From Jiangella anatolica (GTDB lineage Bacteria; Actinomycetota; Actinomycetes; Jiangellales; Jiangellaceae): 64,000 bases of DNA. This document shows positions 27,186 to 36,024 of the stretch, piece by piece; position 1 is the stretch's first letter, and every line of letters begins with the position of its first letter. The stretch lies in the NCBI RefSeq assembly GCF_003236295.1, contig NZ_POTW01000006.1, forward strand, positions 1 to 64,000, given 5' to 3'. The translations under genes and the position numbers were made by a program. Under the pieces are notes generated by a model. That model was not told the DNA's origin, did not search any database, and worked only from the letters and a program-made list of their open reading frames with translations.

Positions 27186-27495
27186 TGATCGCGACGCCGG
27201 CGATGCAGATCAGCGCGCCGATCACGTCGTAGCGGTCCGGCCGGAAACCGTCGGCGACCATCGCCCAGATCAGCGAGCCGGCGACGAACACCCCGCCGTA
27301 CGCGGCCAGCACCCGGCCGAAGTTCGGGTCCGGCTGCAGCGTCGCGACGAACCCGTAGAGTCCGAGCGCGACGACGCCCAGGCCGGTCCAGAGCAGGCCA
27401 CGATGCTCGCGCACGCCCTGCCAGACCAGCCAGGCGCCGCCGATCTCGGCGACGGCGGCGAGCAGGAACAACGCGACGGAACGGGCGACGGTCAC
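27160..27495 (-). CDS. YnfA/UPF0060-family small membrane protein
   Basis: Integral membrane protein of 111 residues with four hydrophobic segments and the family signature motifs [16 protein letters not shown] near the start and [19 protein letters not shown] later. These resemble small multidrug-resistance transporters. GTG at 27495 gives the usual family length. Divergent from the RidA gene across 54 bases. Transport function is not proven for the family. Confidence 0.88.
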   Translation of the reverse strand: MTVARSVALFLLAAVAEIGGAWLVWQGVREHRGLLWTGLGVVALGLYGFVATLQPDPNFGRVLAAYGGVFVAGSLIWAMVADGFRPDRYDVIGALICIAGVAIIMYVPRHP

Positions 27496-27549
27496 GGCGG
27501 CCAGCCTAGGCAGCCGGAGTCTGTCGGTGCCGGTCCGTAGGCTGCCGCC

Positions 27550-27960
27550 ATGCCGATGCAACTGATCAACCCGCCCGGGCTGCCGCAGCCGCCGACCTAC
27601 TCGCAGGTCGTCGTGGCCACCGGCGCACGCCACGTCGTCGTCTCGGGTCAGGTCCCGTGCGACGCCGACGGCGAGCTGGTCGGCGCCGGTGACCTCGCCC
27701 AGCAGACCGAGCAGGCGCTGCGCAACGTCGCGACGGCGCTCGCGGCGGCCGGCGCGACCTTCGCCGACGTCGTCCGGCTCGGCATCTACGTGGCCGGCTA
27801 CGACGAGACCAGCCTGGAACGCATCCGCGCCGGCCTCCTGGCCGCCTCCGACGTCGTCGTCCGCCCGGACGGCCCGCCGGCGGCGACGCTGATCGGCGTC
27901 GCGGCGCTGGCGTTCCCCGGTCAGCTGATCGAGATCGAGGCGACCGCCGTCCTGCCCTGA
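27550..27960 (+). CDS. RidA/YjgF-family enamine/imine deaminase-like protein
   Basis: Cytoplasmic RidA-family protein of 136 residues. It has the [20 protein letters not shown] entry, ...[30 protein letters not shown], and the C-terminal [25 protein letters not shown] segment. RidA proteins hydrolyse reactive 2-aminoacrylate and imines. The position usually holding the catalytic arginine appears within the [11 protein letters not shown] segment without an arginine, so it may be a non-archetypal subgroup. Single gene with its own start context. Confidence 0.88.
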   Translation: MPMQLINPPGLPQPPTYSQVVVATGARHVVVSGQVPCDADGELVGAGDLAQQTEQALRNVATALAAAGATFADVVRLGIYVAGYDETSLERIRAGLLAASDVVVRPDGPPAATLIGVAALAFPGQLIEIEATAVLP

Positions 27961-28130
27961 CCGGCGTTAGAGTGTGCGCAGAGGCCGGTGCAGCCCGCCG
28001 CTTGCGCCCGCGAGGGTACGGTGAATCGCACCTCCAGCACACCTCGGCGCGATCCCCCGATCACCCGGTGGACACGGCCGGCAACGCAAGCACCGGATCC
28101 GGTCGTCCACCATGATCATGGAGGATCGAC

Positions 28131-28760
28131 ATGCGCACGTTCCGCGACGCCAAGACCATGGCGAAGACGCTCCGCACCGAACTGGGCGCCCGCCGCGGCG
28201 TCGAGCTGACGCACGGCGAGTGTCTCGAGATCGTCGCCCGCCAGTTCGGCTTCGACGACTGGAACGTCCTGGCCGCGAAGACGGCCGAGCTGGCGACCAT
28301 CGACGGCGACGGGTCGGCGGGTGCGTGGGGCGCCCGCACCTCGACCATCCCCGTCCTGCGCGTCTTCTCCGTGGAGAAGGCGCGCGAGTTCTACGTCGAC
28401 TTCCTGGGCTTCGTCCTCGACTTCGGCGGGCCGAGCAGCGGCGGCGACTCGCCGTTCTACGGGCAGGTCTCCCGCGGCCGCACCACGCTGCAGCTCACCG
28501 AGGCCGAGTACGACCCCTATCCCGGCGCGACCGTCTTCATCTGGCTCGACGGCGTGCACGACCTGCACCGCGAGCTGAACGAGCGCCGTCAGACGGTGAA
28601 GGTGTGGGGTCCCGCGGTGTGGACACCGGCGCCGGAGGAGACGCCGTTCGGCACGGTGATGACGATCGCCGACCCGTTCGGCAACGCGCTGCGGTTCACC
28701 GAGCCGACGGACCCGAAGGAACGGGCCGCGCTGCCGCGGTGGTCACCGGCCGTCGGCTGA
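28131..28760 (+). CDS. Glyoxalase/bleomycin-resistance superfamily protein with N-terminal extension
   Basis: Protein of 209 residues. Residues 1-60 (DAKTMAKTLRTELGARRGVELTHGECLEIVARQFGFDDWNVLAAK) form the small helical domain found ahead of some glyoxalase-superfamily proteins. From about residue 72 a VOC domain follows (IPVLRVFSVEKAREFYVDFLGF, SPFYGQVSRGRTTLQL, FIWLDGVHDL, TVMTIADPFGNALRF). ATG at 28131. The 3' end overlaps purC by 18 bases in convergent orientation. Substrate unknown; detoxification or antibiotic-sequestration roles are family-based guesses. Confidence 0.85.
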   Translation: MRTFRDAKTMAKTLRTELGARRGVELTHGECLEIVARQFGFDDWNVLAAKTAELATIDGDGSAGAWGARTSTIPVLRVFSVEKAREFYVDFLGFVLDFGGPSSGGDSPFYGQVSRGRTTLQLTEAEYDPYPGATVFIWLDGVHDLHRELNERRQTVKVWGPAVWTPAPEETPFGTVMTIADPFGNALRFTEPTDPKERAALPRWSPAVG

Positions 28761-29597
28761 CCAGGCCTCGCCGGTGATGCGCTCGTACATCTCGATGTAC
28801 ACGGCGCGGGTCCGCTCCACGATCTCGTCGGGGACGGCGGGACCGGGCGGCGTCTTGTCCCAGGTGCCGAGGTCCTGCGCCCAGTCGCGCACCACCTGCT
28901 TGTCGTAGGAGACCTGGCGGCGGCCCGGCGCCCACTGGCTCGCCTGCCAGAACCGGGACGAGTCGGGGGTGATGACCTCGTCGGCCAGGATCACCGTCCC
29001 GTCGGGGGTCCGGCCGAACTCGACCTTGGTGTCCACCAGGAGCACGCCGCGCTCCTCCATCAGCCCGGCCGCGCGCCGGTACAGCCGCAGCGTCGTGTCG
29101 CGCAGCTCGGCCGCCAGGGGCGAGCCGACGAGCTCGGCCACCTCGGCGTAGGTCATCGGCTCGTCGTGGCCCAGCTCGGGCGGGGTCTTCGTGGTCGGGG
29201 TGAAGATCGGCTCGGGCAGCCGCGACCCCTCGACCAGGCCGGCGGGCAGGTCCACCCCCGACACCGAGGAGGACTCCTGGTAGGACGTCCAGCCGGACCC
29301 GGCGAGGTATCCCCGCGCGACGCACTCGACCGGGACGATGTCGACCTGACGGCAGCGGATGGCCCGGCCGCGCCATTCGTCCGGCACGTCCTCGGCGGAG
29401 ATGACGTGGTTCGGCACGATGTCGGCGAGCTGGTCGAACCACCAGAGCGAGAGCGACGTCAGCACCTTCCCCTTGCCCGGGATCGGAGTCGGCAGCACCA
29501 CGTCGTAGACGGAGACGCGGTCCGACGCCACGAGGATCACCTCGCCCGGCCGGTCGGAGTAGACGTCGCGGACCTTGCCCTTGTGAAGTAGCTGCAC
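28743..29597 (-). CDS. purC: Phosphoribosylaminoimidazole-succinocarboxamide synthase (SAICAR synthetase)
   Basis: Purine biosynthesis enzyme joining CAIR and aspartate, 284 residues. The start HKGKVRDVYSD is the PurC signature. ASDRVSVYDVVLPTPIPGKGKVL, VECVARGYLAGSGW, FTPTTK and LVDTKVEFG-T-DG-VILADEV-TPDSSRFW are all diagnostic. The gene stands alone, not in a pur operon within this window, and converges on the glyoxalase gene. Confidence 0.98.
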   Translation of the reverse strand: MQLLHKGKVRDVYSDRPGEVILVASDRVSVYDVVLPTPIPGKGKVLTSLSLWWFDQLADIVPNHVISAEDVPDEWRGRAIRCRQVDIVPVECVARGYLAGSGWTSYQESSSVSGVDLPAGLVEGSRLPEPIFTPTTKTPPELGHDEPMTYAEVAELVGSPLAAELRDTTLRLYRRAAGLMEERGVLLVDTKVEFGRTPDGTVILADEVITPDSSRFWQASQWAPGRRQVSYDKQVVRDWAQDLGTWDKTPPGPAVPDEIVERTRAVYIEMYERITGEAWSADGR

Positions 29598-29712
29598 GGC
29601 GCCGTTCTAGCACAGCCGGAACCGGGACCACCCGTGCGGTGTAGGAACGGGTAGGACGACGAACGGGGCCGGATCCATCGCCGACGAGACCGAGCAGGAC
29701 GCCATCCACCGG

Positions 29713-30252
29713 GTGCGCGCCGGAGAGATCGACGCGTACGGGGTCCTCGTGCGCCTGCACGCCGCCGACGCGCGCCGGCTCGCCGTCCTCGCCGGCGCCG
29801 GGCCGGACGCCGACGACGTCGTCCAGATCGCGTTCGTCAAGGCCTACCGGACCATCGGGACGTTCCGCGACGGCGCGCCGTTCCGGCCGTGGCTGCTGCG
29901 GATCGTCCTCAACGAGGCCCGCAACGCCACCCGGGCGGCCCGCCGGTACCGCGCGGCCACGGATCGCTCGTTCCTGCTCGAGGTGGTCACGGCGGACGTG
30001 ACGGCCGGCGACCCGGCGACGACGGCGCTGTCGGAGGAGCGACGGACCGAGCTGCTGGCCGCGCTGAGGACGCTGTCCGAGCCGCAGCGCCAGGTCGTCG
30101 TCTGCCGGTACCTGCTCGACCTGGACGAGGAGGAGACGGCGACGGTGCTCGGCTGGCCGCGCGGCACGGTCAAGTCGCGGCTGCACCGGGCGCTGCGCCG
30201 GCTGCGGACCCAGCTGGCGCCCGCACAGGCCCAGGAGGTGGACCATGGATGA
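29713..30252 (+). CDS. ECF-type RNA polymerase sigma factor
   Basis: Sigma-70 group 4 factor of 179 residues. Region 2 includes DADDVVQIAFVKAYRTIGTF (2.4) and PWLLRIVLNEARN. Region 4 includes TLSEPQRQVVVCRYLLDLDEEETATVLGWPRGTVKSRLHRALRRLR. The frame is open upstream but has no usable ATG/GTG/TTG, so GTG at 29713 is taken although it lacks a Shine-Dalgarno. It overlaps the next gene by eight bases, suggesting a sigma/anti-sigma pair. Confidence 0.9.
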   Translation: MRAGEIDAYGVLVRLHAADARRLAVLAGAGPDADDVVQIAFVKAYRTIGTFRDGAPFRPWLLRIVLNEARNATRAARRYRAATDRSFLLEVVTADVTAGDPATTALSEERRTELLAALRTLSEPQRQVVVCRYLLDLDEEETATVLGWPRGTVKSRLHRALRRLRTQLAPAQAQEVDHG

Positions 30253-30970
30253 CGCCCTCGATCGTGAGCTGCGTGCCCTCGGCCGCTCGCTCACCGGCGC
30301 GATCGACGACGACGCGCCCGCACCGGCCACCGTCGCGACGGTGGTCCTGGATCGGCTGCACGCACCCGAGCCCACGCGGACGAGGCCGGCGTTGGCCCGG
30401 CGGATCGCCGTCGTCGCGGCCGCGGTGCTGATCGCGCTGGGGCTGACGCCGCCGGTGCGGGCCGCCGTCGGCGAATGGCTCGGCATCGGCGCGGTCGCCG
30501 TCCGGCCCGGCCCCTCGCAGCCCTCGGCGGCCCCGCCACCGGCGGCGACGCCCGGCCTCTCGCTCGACGCGGCCGCACGGCTGACCGGGCTCACCCCGGT
30601 CGTGCCGCCCGTGCTCGGCCGGCCCAACGGCGTCGAGGTGTCCGACGACCACCGGATCCTGTCGCTGACCTGGGGATCGGGCGACGAGACGATCCGGCTG
30701 GACCAGTTCACCGACGAGCTCGCGCCGGTCTACCTCAAGACGTCGATGCTCGGCTTCACCTCGTTCCGGCTCACCGTCGCCGATCACGAGGCGTGGTGGT
30801 TCAGCACCGCGCACGACCTCGTGCTGCTGGCGCCGGACGGCACCGAGCGGACGCAGCGGATCGCCGGCCCGACGCTGGTGTGGCTCGACGACGATGTCAC
30901 GTTCCGGCTGGAGGGCACCGGCCTCGCCCAGGCCGCCCGGATCGCCGAGTCGGCACTGGGAACCGGCTGA
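30245..30970 (+). CDS. Single-pass membrane protein, candidate anti-sigma factor
   Basis: Protein of 241 residues overlapping the sigma gene. Residues 1-48 are cytoplasmic (DDALDRELRALGRSL), a single transmembrane helix lies at about 50-66 (RIAVVAAAVLIALGLTPPV), then a proline/alanine linker and a folded extracytoplasmic domain follow (SLDAAARLTGLTPVVPP, VYLKTSMLGFTSFRLTVADHEAWWFS). No zinc-binding anti-sigma HxxxCxxC motif is seen. Topology and linkage suggest regulation of the ECF factor, but this is inference. Confidence 0.65.
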   Translation: MDDALDRELRALGRSLTGAIDDDAPAPATVATVVLDRLHAPEPTRTRPALARRIAVVAAAVLIALGLTPPVRAAVGEWLGIGAVAVRPGPSQPSAAPPPAATPGLSLDAAARLTGLTPVVPPVLGRPNGVEVSDDHRILSLTWGSGDETIRLDQFTDELAPVYLKTSMLGFTSFRLTVADHEAWWFSTAHDLVLLAPDGTERTQRIAGPTLVWLDDDVTFRLEGTGLAQAARIAESALGTG

Positions 30971-31019
30971 GCCAGGCCGGTGTAGTCGAGGTAACGCCCA
31001 CCGACCAGCTGGAGCCCTG

Positions 31020-31727
31020 ATGCGCATCTCCCGCGCGGCCGCCGCCGTGCTCGCCCTCGGCGCCCTCCTGTTCACCGCGACGCCCGTCTCGGCCGGCGGA
31101 CCCACCAGCGTCCTGCTGGTCTCGCCGTCCACCGGCCGGACCGCCTCGTTGTACGCGACGGACGAGGCCTATACGACGCTGATGACGCAGCTCGGCGCCG
31201 ACCAGGCAGCGGCACCGGACAGCCGGGCGGCGCCACCGCACATCGGCGGCGACCAGCTCGTCGTCACCTGGATGGTCCACGACGTGCAGCCGTGGCGGGT
31301 CGACCGCATCGCCTTCGACGACGCCGGACTGCCCGAGTGGGTGCACACCACGCACGCGATGGGCGCCGGGCCGATCGCGTTCGACGACGGTGGCGTCCGG
31401 CACCGGCCGGCCGACGCTGAGGCGCTCGCCGCCGTCCTGACCGACCTGGGCCTCACGGGACGGACCGGGCCGCGGCCGGCCGGGGAGGACCGGCGCGAGG
31501 CGACGGTCGCGGCTGGCGGCGCGCAGGCGGCGGCCGTGGCCGGAGCGGCGGGGAGTGCGGACCCGCCGGACGACGGCGCGCTCGACGCGGCGACGTGGGC
31601 GCTGCCGGCGGTGGCCGGCGGGATCCTGGCGGGCGTGCTCGGCGACCGGTGGCTGCGCCGGCGCCGCGCCCGGGCGGACGACGGCGGACGCTGGCAGCTG
31701 GTGGACGTGCCCGGCCCGCAGGCGTGA
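31020..31727 (+). CDS. Secreted/membrane-anchored hypothetical protein
   Basis: Protein of 235 residues with a signal peptide (MRISRAAAAVLALGALLFTATPVSAG), an extracytoplasmic domain (TSVLLVSPSTGRTASLYATD, VTWMVHDVQPWRVDRIAFDD), an alanine-rich stretch, a C-terminal membrane helix (TWALPAVAGGILAGVL) and a short basic cytoplasmic tail. GGAG precedes the ATG at 31020. It follows the sigma/anti-sigma genes by 49 bases and is probably part of that regulon. Function unknown. Confidence 0.72.
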   Translation: MRISRAAAAVLALGALLFTATPVSAGGPTSVLLVSPSTGRTASLYATDEAYTTLMTQLGADQAAAPDSRAAPPHIGGDQLVVTWMVHDVQPWRVDRIAFDDAGLPEWVHTTHAMGAGPIAFDDGGVRHRPADAEALAAVLTDLGLTGRTGPRPAGEDRREATVAAGGAQAAAVAGAAGSADPPDDGALDAATWALPAVAGGILAGVLGDRWLRRRRARADDGGRWQLVDVPGPQA

Positions 31728-31735
31728 CGACGGCC

Positions 31736-33007
31736 TCAGCCGGCGGCGCGGGCCTCGGCGGCTGCGAGGCAGCGCAGCAGGAACGCCCGCTCCGCCTCGT
31801 TGCCGCACAGCTCGATCGCCCGCCGGTAGGCGGCGGCCGCCTCCACCGGCCGGCCCAGCCGGTCCAGCAGCCGGCCACGGGCGGCGTGCAGCGGATGGAA
31901 CCGGTCCAGCACCTCACCGGCCGCCAGCTCGTCCACCAGCGCCAGTCCGGCCGCCGGCCCGTGCGCCATGGCGATCGCCACGGCCCGGTTGAGCTCCACG
32001 ATCGGTGACGGTGCGGTCGCCCGCAGCACGTCGTAGAGGCCGACGATCTGGGCCCAGTCGGTCTCGGCGGCCGACGGGGCCTCGTCGTGGACGGCGGCGA
32101 TGGCGGCCTGCAGGGCGTACGCGCCGGGTGGCCGGTGCCGCAGCGCCGCCAGCAGCAGCGTCCGGCCCTCGGCGATCTCGGCCGCGTCCCAGCGGGACCG
32201 GTCCTGGTCCTCCAGGAGCACCAGGTCGCCGTTGGCGTCGACGCGGGCCTCGCGGCGGGCGTCGACGAGCAGCAGCAGCGCGAGCAGCCCGGTCACCTCG
32301 GCCTCGGCCGGCAGCAGCCGGTGCAGGATGCGGGCCAGCCGGATCGCCTCGTCGGCCAGCTCCGGCCGGACCAGCGCGGGACCGTTGCTGGCCGCGTACG
32401 CCTCGGTGAAGACGACGTAGACGACGCTGAGCACGGCCGGCAGCCGCCCGGGCAGCTCGGTCGCGGACGGGACGCGGTACGGGATGCCGGCCGCGGCGAT
32501 CTTCTGCTTGGCCCGCACCAGGCGCTGCGCCATCGTCCCTTCCGGCACCAGGAACGCCCGCGCCACCTGCGCCGTCGACAGCCCGGCGAGGTAGCGCAGC
32601 GTCAGCGCGATCCGTGCCTCGGCGCTCAGCGCCGGGTGGCAGCAGGTGAAGAACAGCCGCAGCCGGTCGTCCCCGATGACGTCCGGGCCGGCGCCCTCGG
32701 CGGGCGCGGCCAGCCGGGCCACCTCGTCCCGTTCCGCCTCGACCTTCAGCACGGCCAGCTTGGCCGCGTAGGTCTGGCGCCGGCGCAGGATGTCGACGGC
32801 CCGGCGGCGCGCGGTCGTCAGCAGCCAGGCGCCGGGCCGGTCCGGCACGCCGTCGACCGGCCAGCGCTCGACGGCGGCCGCGACGGCGTCGGCGGCCACC
32901 TCCTCGGCCAGGTCGAAGTCGCCGACCCAGCGCACGAGCGTGGCGAGCAGCCGACCCCACTCCTCGCGGAAGACCGCCTCGGCAGGACCGGCCGCCCACC
33001 CGCTCAT
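31736..33007 (-). CDS. ECF sigma factor with long C-terminal extension (ECF42-type, DUF6596)
   Basis: Protein of 423 residues. Regions 2 and 4 are at the N-terminus (DLAEEVAADAVAAAVERWP, RPGAWLLTTARRRAVDILRR, LSAEARIALTLRYLAGLSTAQVARAFLVPEGTMAQRLVRAKQKI). A large helical extension follows (LPAVLSVVYVVFTEAYAAS..., YDVLRATAPSPIVELNRAVAIA, TPR-like, ending LCGNEAERAFLLRC). This is the ECF42 arrangement, which is normally encoded next to a YciI/DGPF protein. That is the case here, four bases upstream on the same strand. No anti-sigma gene is present. The extension is thought to control activity. Confidence 0.93.
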   Translation of the reverse strand: MSGWAAGPAEAVFREEWGRLLATLVRWVGDFDLAEEVAADAVAAAVERWPVDGVPDRPGAWLLTTARRRAVDILRRRQTYAAKLAVLKVEAERDEVARLAAPAEGAGPDVIGDDRLRLFFTCCHPALSAEARIALTLRYLAGLSTAQVARAFLVPEGTMAQRLVRAKQKIAAAGIPYRVPSATELPGRLPAVLSVVYVVFTEAYAASNGPALVRPELADEAIRLARILHRLLPAEAEVTGLLALLLLVDARREARVDANGDLVLLEDQDRSRWDAAEIAEGRTLLLAALRHRPPGAYALQAAIAAVHDEAPSAAETDWAQIVGLYDVLRATAPSPIVELNRAVAIAMAHGPAAGLALVDELAAGEVLDRFHPLHAARGRLLDRLGRPVEAAAAYRRAIELCGNEAERAFLLRCLAAAEARAAG

Positions 33008-33011
33008 CGCG

Positions 33012-33365
33012 TCAGCCCTGGTCGAACACCGTGATCGGGCGGATCTCCATGGACCCGTACTTGGCGCCCGGGCACCTGGCCGCCCAGTCCAGCGCGCTGT
33101 CGAGGTCGGGCACGTCGATGAGGTAGTAGCCGCCCAGAACCTCGCGGGTCTCCGCGAACGGCCCGTCGGTGACCACCCGCTCGCCGCCCTTCAGCCGCAC
33201 GGTCGTGGCCGTGTTGACCGGTTCCAGCGCATTGCCGTCGACGTACACGCCGGCCTTGCGGACGTCCTCGGTGTAGGCGAACCACTCGGCCATCTCGGCC
33301 TCGAGCTGGTCCTGCGGCGGAGCCTCGGTGCGCGGCTCGCCGTAGATGAGGAGCAGGTACTGCAT
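33012..33365 (-). CDS. YciI/DGPF-domain protein partner of ECF42 sigma factor
   Basis: Small protein of 117 residues with MQYLLLIYGEP at the start and the namesake motif VTDGPFAETREVLGGYYLIDV. It ends four bases before the sigma gene, forming an operon. These proteins are the conserved companions of ECF42 factors; their biochemical role is unsettled. Confidence 0.93.
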   Translation of the reverse strand: MQYLLLIYGEPRTEAPPQDQLEAEMAEWFAYTEDVRKAGVYVDGNALEPVNTATTVRLKGGERVVTDGPFAETREVLGGYYLIDVPDLDSALDWAARCPGAKYGSMEIRPITVFDQG

Positions 33366-33480
33366 CTCGATCCCCCTTCGTGGGTCGCGGGCGGCCCAGC
33401 GCCGCCCTCATCATGACGACGAACGACGACTGCCCTCATATACAACACCCGCGGGCCGGTGTCGGGGGACGCCTCGGGCG

Positions 33481-33876
33481 TCAGTCGGCGACCGGACGGA
33501 ACTCCGCCAGCCGGTCCTTGTACGGCGACTGCTCGGTCGCCGTCATCCAGTGCGGATGCGACACGTAGACCACCTCGCTCTCCTCCTCGGCGCGGTAGAC
33601 CAGGTCGGTGCCGGCGCGCAGGTAGATCACCTCGCCGACGCCGGCGCTGACGACCACGCCGCCACTCTCGACGCTGTAGCGGCCCTTCGTGACGATGAGC
33701 GCCTCGTCGTAGGAGACGGTCCAGGGGTTGGACTCCCCCGCGCCGTAGCGGGCGAAGCCGACGGTCATGGCGGCGTCGTGGCGTGCGTCGATCGCGTCGG
33801 CCAGCCGCAGGTCCTGATCGAAGCGGCGGAACCACTCGAGGTCGTCGTCGCTGGTCACCTTCGACACACCGGGCAT
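33481..33876 (-). CDS. Cupin-domain protein
   Basis: Single-domain cupin of 131 residues from ATG 33876, which has AGGAG seven bases upstream. Beta-strand motifs SYDEALIVTKGRYSVESGG and GEVIYLRAGTDLVYRAEEESEVVYVSHPHW form the two cupin boxes, with few metal-binding histidines. It resembles EutQ/ectoine-synthase-like cupins. Divergent from a TetR regulator across a 74-base AT-richer gap with repeats, so it is the likely target of that regulator. Function unknown. Confidence 0.8.
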   Translation of the reverse strand: MPGVSKVTSDDDLEWFRRFDQDLRLADAIDARHDAAMTVGFARYGAGESNPWTVSYDEALIVTKGRYSVESGGVVVSAGVGEVIYLRAGTDLVYRAEEESEVVYVSHPHWMTATEQSPYKDRLAEFRPVAD

Positions 33877-33890
33877 GTCGCACTCCTTTT

Positions 33891-33933
33891 CTGTAGTGGT
33901 CGATACACAATAATAGACTAGCGATCGATACAG
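33891..33933. promoter_or_regulatory. Candidate TetR operator region between cupin and tetR genes
   Basis: TCGATACA occurs twice (33900-33907, 33925-33932). CTGTA at 33891 and TACAG at 33929 form the outer arms of an interrupted dyad, within the AT-rich divergent promoter gap. This is a plausible binding site for the adjacent TetR-family repressor. Confidence 0.5.
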
Positions 33934-33950
33934 AAAGGGGGCGGCCGCCG

Positions 33951-34553
33951 ATGGGACGTGGGCGACCACGCGGCTTCGACCGCGACGAGGCGCTGGACCG
34001 CGCCATGCGGCTGTTCTGGACCCGCGGCTACCAGGACACCTCGATCGCCGACCTCACCGACGCGCTGGGCATCGGCTCGCCCAGCCTGTACGCGGCGTTC
34101 GGCTCCAAGGCGGCGCTGTTCTGCGCGGCGGCCGACCGCTACCAGGAGAGCGACGGCGGCCGGCCCGGCATCGCGCTGCTGGCGGCGCCGACGGCGCGGG
34201 CCGGCGTCGAGGCGCTGCTGCGCGAGAACGTCGCGCTGTTCACCCACCGCGGCGGACCCCGTGGCTGCCTGCTCACCCGGGCGACCCTGAGCTGCCCGCC
34301 GGACGACGCGACGGTGGTCGCGTACCTGGAGCGCAGCCGGCGCGAGCGGCTGACGGCGCTGCGCACCCGGCTCAAGGCCGCCGCGGCGGCCGGCGAGCCG
34401 CTGCCGTCCGACGACGTCGACACGCTGGCGCAGCACTACGACGCGCAGGTGCAGGGCCTCGCGGTCCGGGCGCTGGAGGGCGCGACGAGGCCGGTGCTGC
34501 AGCGCACGGTCGACCTCACGATGGCGGGGTGGGACGCGCTGGCGGCACGGTGA
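33951..34553 (+). CDS. TetR/AcrR-family transcriptional regulator
   Basis: Regulator of 200 residues. The N-terminal helix-turn-helix reads RDEALDRAMRLFWTRGYQDTSIADLTDALGIGSPSLYAAFGSKAALF, a canonical TetR DNA-binding domain. The C-terminal ligand domain contains GGPRGCLLTRATL-CPPDD. ATG at 33951 with an AAAGGGGG site upstream. It probably controls itself and the divergent cupin gene. Confidence 0.93.
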   Translation: MGRGRPRGFDRDEALDRAMRLFWTRGYQDTSIADLTDALGIGSPSLYAAFGSKAALFCAAADRYQESDGGRPGIALLAAPTARAGVEALLRENVALFTHRGGPRGCLLTRATLSCPPDDATVVAYLERSRRERLTALRTRLKAAAAAGEPLPSDDVDTLAQHYDAQVQGLAVRALEGATRPVLQRTVDLTMAGWDALAAR

Positions 34554-34562
34554 CCACGCCGG

Positions 34563-35261
34563 TCACTGCATCCGCGGGTCCTCGGTGGGGTCGGCATACC
34601 TGGGCGGGCAGCCCTCGTCGGCCGCGTCGTCGCGCAGCTCGTAGTGCCAGGGCTCGTTCTCGTAGATCTGGCACAGGCCGTACTCGGCGCCGTGCTCGGA
34701 CAGCCACGCGGTGGCGGCCTCCGGCCCGAGGTCGACCGCGTCGCCCGACACGTGCAGCGAGGTGTCCGGCGTGGAGACCCAGCGGGCCGCCTCCTCCTCC
34801 GAGCCGTACTCGGCGACGGCCTCGCGCAGCAGCTGCTCCTGGTACTCCGGCGAGCGCCAGCCGCTGTTGACGACGAACTCGACGCCGTCGTCCGCGGCGT
34901 CGGACGCGGCCTCGTGCAGCGCGTCGAGCAGATCGCCGTCGAGGTTGGCCACGCCCGGCAGCCAGTCGTCGAACACCGTCGCGCCGTCGGGCATGGCGCC
35001 GTCCGCCTCGCCGAGCGCCGCCGCCGGCCGGTCCGGGCCGCGGCCCTCCACCGGCGGTTCCCGGCCGGCCTCGACCTCGGTGACGGCGGGTGCGGGGTCG
35101 TCGTGCGGCGCGTCGCGAGGTGCGGTCGCCGGGGGCGACGAGGACGCCTGTGACTGGTAGACGGCGGCGCCGGCGATCGCCGCGGCGAGGACGACGACGG
35201 CGGCGACGACGTTCGCTCCGGGCCGGCGGGCCGCCGTCCGTGCTGGTCGGCTGTAGGACAT
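34563..35261 (-). CDS. M15-family D-Ala-D-Ala carboxypeptidase-like exported protein
   Basis: Protein of 232 residues anchored or secreted through an N-terminal hydrophobic segment (residues 17-35), then a proline-rich linker and an M15B (VanY-like) domain. Zinc ligands are SLHVSGDAVDLG (H170, D177) and EPWHYELR (H206), with substrate region VVNSGWRSPEYQEQLL. It would trim terminal D-alanine from peptidoglycan stems. It is divergent from a response regulator/histidine kinase pair, a recurrent arrangement for such carboxypeptidases, and is probably under their control. Confidence 0.88.
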   Translation of the reverse strand: MSYSRPARTAARRPGANVVAAVVVLAAAIAGAAVYQSQASSSPPATAPRDAPHDDPAPAVTEVEAGREPPVEGRGPDRPAAALGEADGAMPDGATVFDDWLPGVANLDGDLLDALHEAASDAADDGVEFVVNSGWRSPEYQEQLLREAVAEYGSEEEAARWVSTPDTSLHVSGDAVDLGPEAATAWLSEHGAEYGLCQIYENEPWHYELRDDAADEGCPPRYADPTEDPRMQ

Positions 35262-35349
35262 GGTCCCAGTCAAGGCAGCGCGATGTTGCCGGGCCGTACG
35301 CGGTTTTCCATACGCCGCCGATATGGTCCGGCTCGTACCATCGGGACGT

Positions 35350-36024
35350 ATGCGCGTGCTGATCGTCGAGGACGAGCCCTTCCTGGCCGAGGCCATCCGC
35401 GATGGCCTGCGCCTGGAGGCGATCGCCGCCGACCTCGCCGGCGACGGCGACACCGCCCTGGAGCTACTGGCCGTCAACGCCTACGACATCGCCGTCCTCG
35501 ACCGCGACATCCCCGGCCCGTCCGGCGACGAGATCGCCAAGCGCATCGTCGCCTCCGGCAGCGGCATGCCGATCCTCATGCTCACCGCCGCCAGCCGGCT
35601 CGACGACAAGGCCTCCGGGTTCGAGCTCGGCGCCGACGACTACCTCACCAAGCCGTTCGAGCTGCGCGAGTTGGTGCTGCGGCTGCGGGCCCTGGATCGC
35701 CGGCGCGCCCACAGCCGGCCGCCGGTGCGCGAGGTCGCAGGCCTGCGGCTGGACCCGTTCCGGCGCGAGGTCTACCGCGACGGCCGCTACGTCGCGCTCA
35801 CCCGCAAGCAGTTCGCCGTGCTCGAGGTGCTCGTCGCGGCCGAGGGCGGCGTCATCAGCGCCGAGGAGCTGCTGGAACGGGCCTGGGACGAGAACGCCGA
35901 CCCGTTCACCAACGCCGTGCGCATCACCGTCTCGGCGCTGCGCAAACGCCTCGGCGAGCCGTGGATCATCGCCACCGTCCCCGGCGTCGGCTACCGCATC
36001 GTCACCGGGGCCGAGCATGAATAG
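35350..36024 (+). CDS. OmpR/PhoB-family response regulator
   Basis: Response regulator of 224 residues. The receiver domain has VEDEP (E7, D8), phosphoacceptor in VLDRDIPG (D51) and LTKPFE lysine. The winged-helix output domain ends ...SALRKRLGEPWIIATVPGVGYRIV. The start at ATG 35350 is obvious from the receiver fold. It overlaps the kinase gene (GCATGAATAG), so the two are coupled. The short divergent gap contains CCATA-N9-TATGG at 35308-35326. Confidence 0.95.
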   Translation: MRVLIVEDEPFLAEAIRDGLRLEAIAADLAGDGDTALELLAVNAYDIAVLDRDIPGPSGDEIAKRIVASGSGMPILMLTAASRLDDKASGFELGADDYLTKPFELRELVLRLRALDRRRAHSRPPVREVAGLRLDPFRREVYRDGRYVALTRKQFAVLEVLVAAEGGVISAEELLERAWDENADPFTNAVRITVSALRKRLGEPWIIATVPGVGYRIVTGAEHE

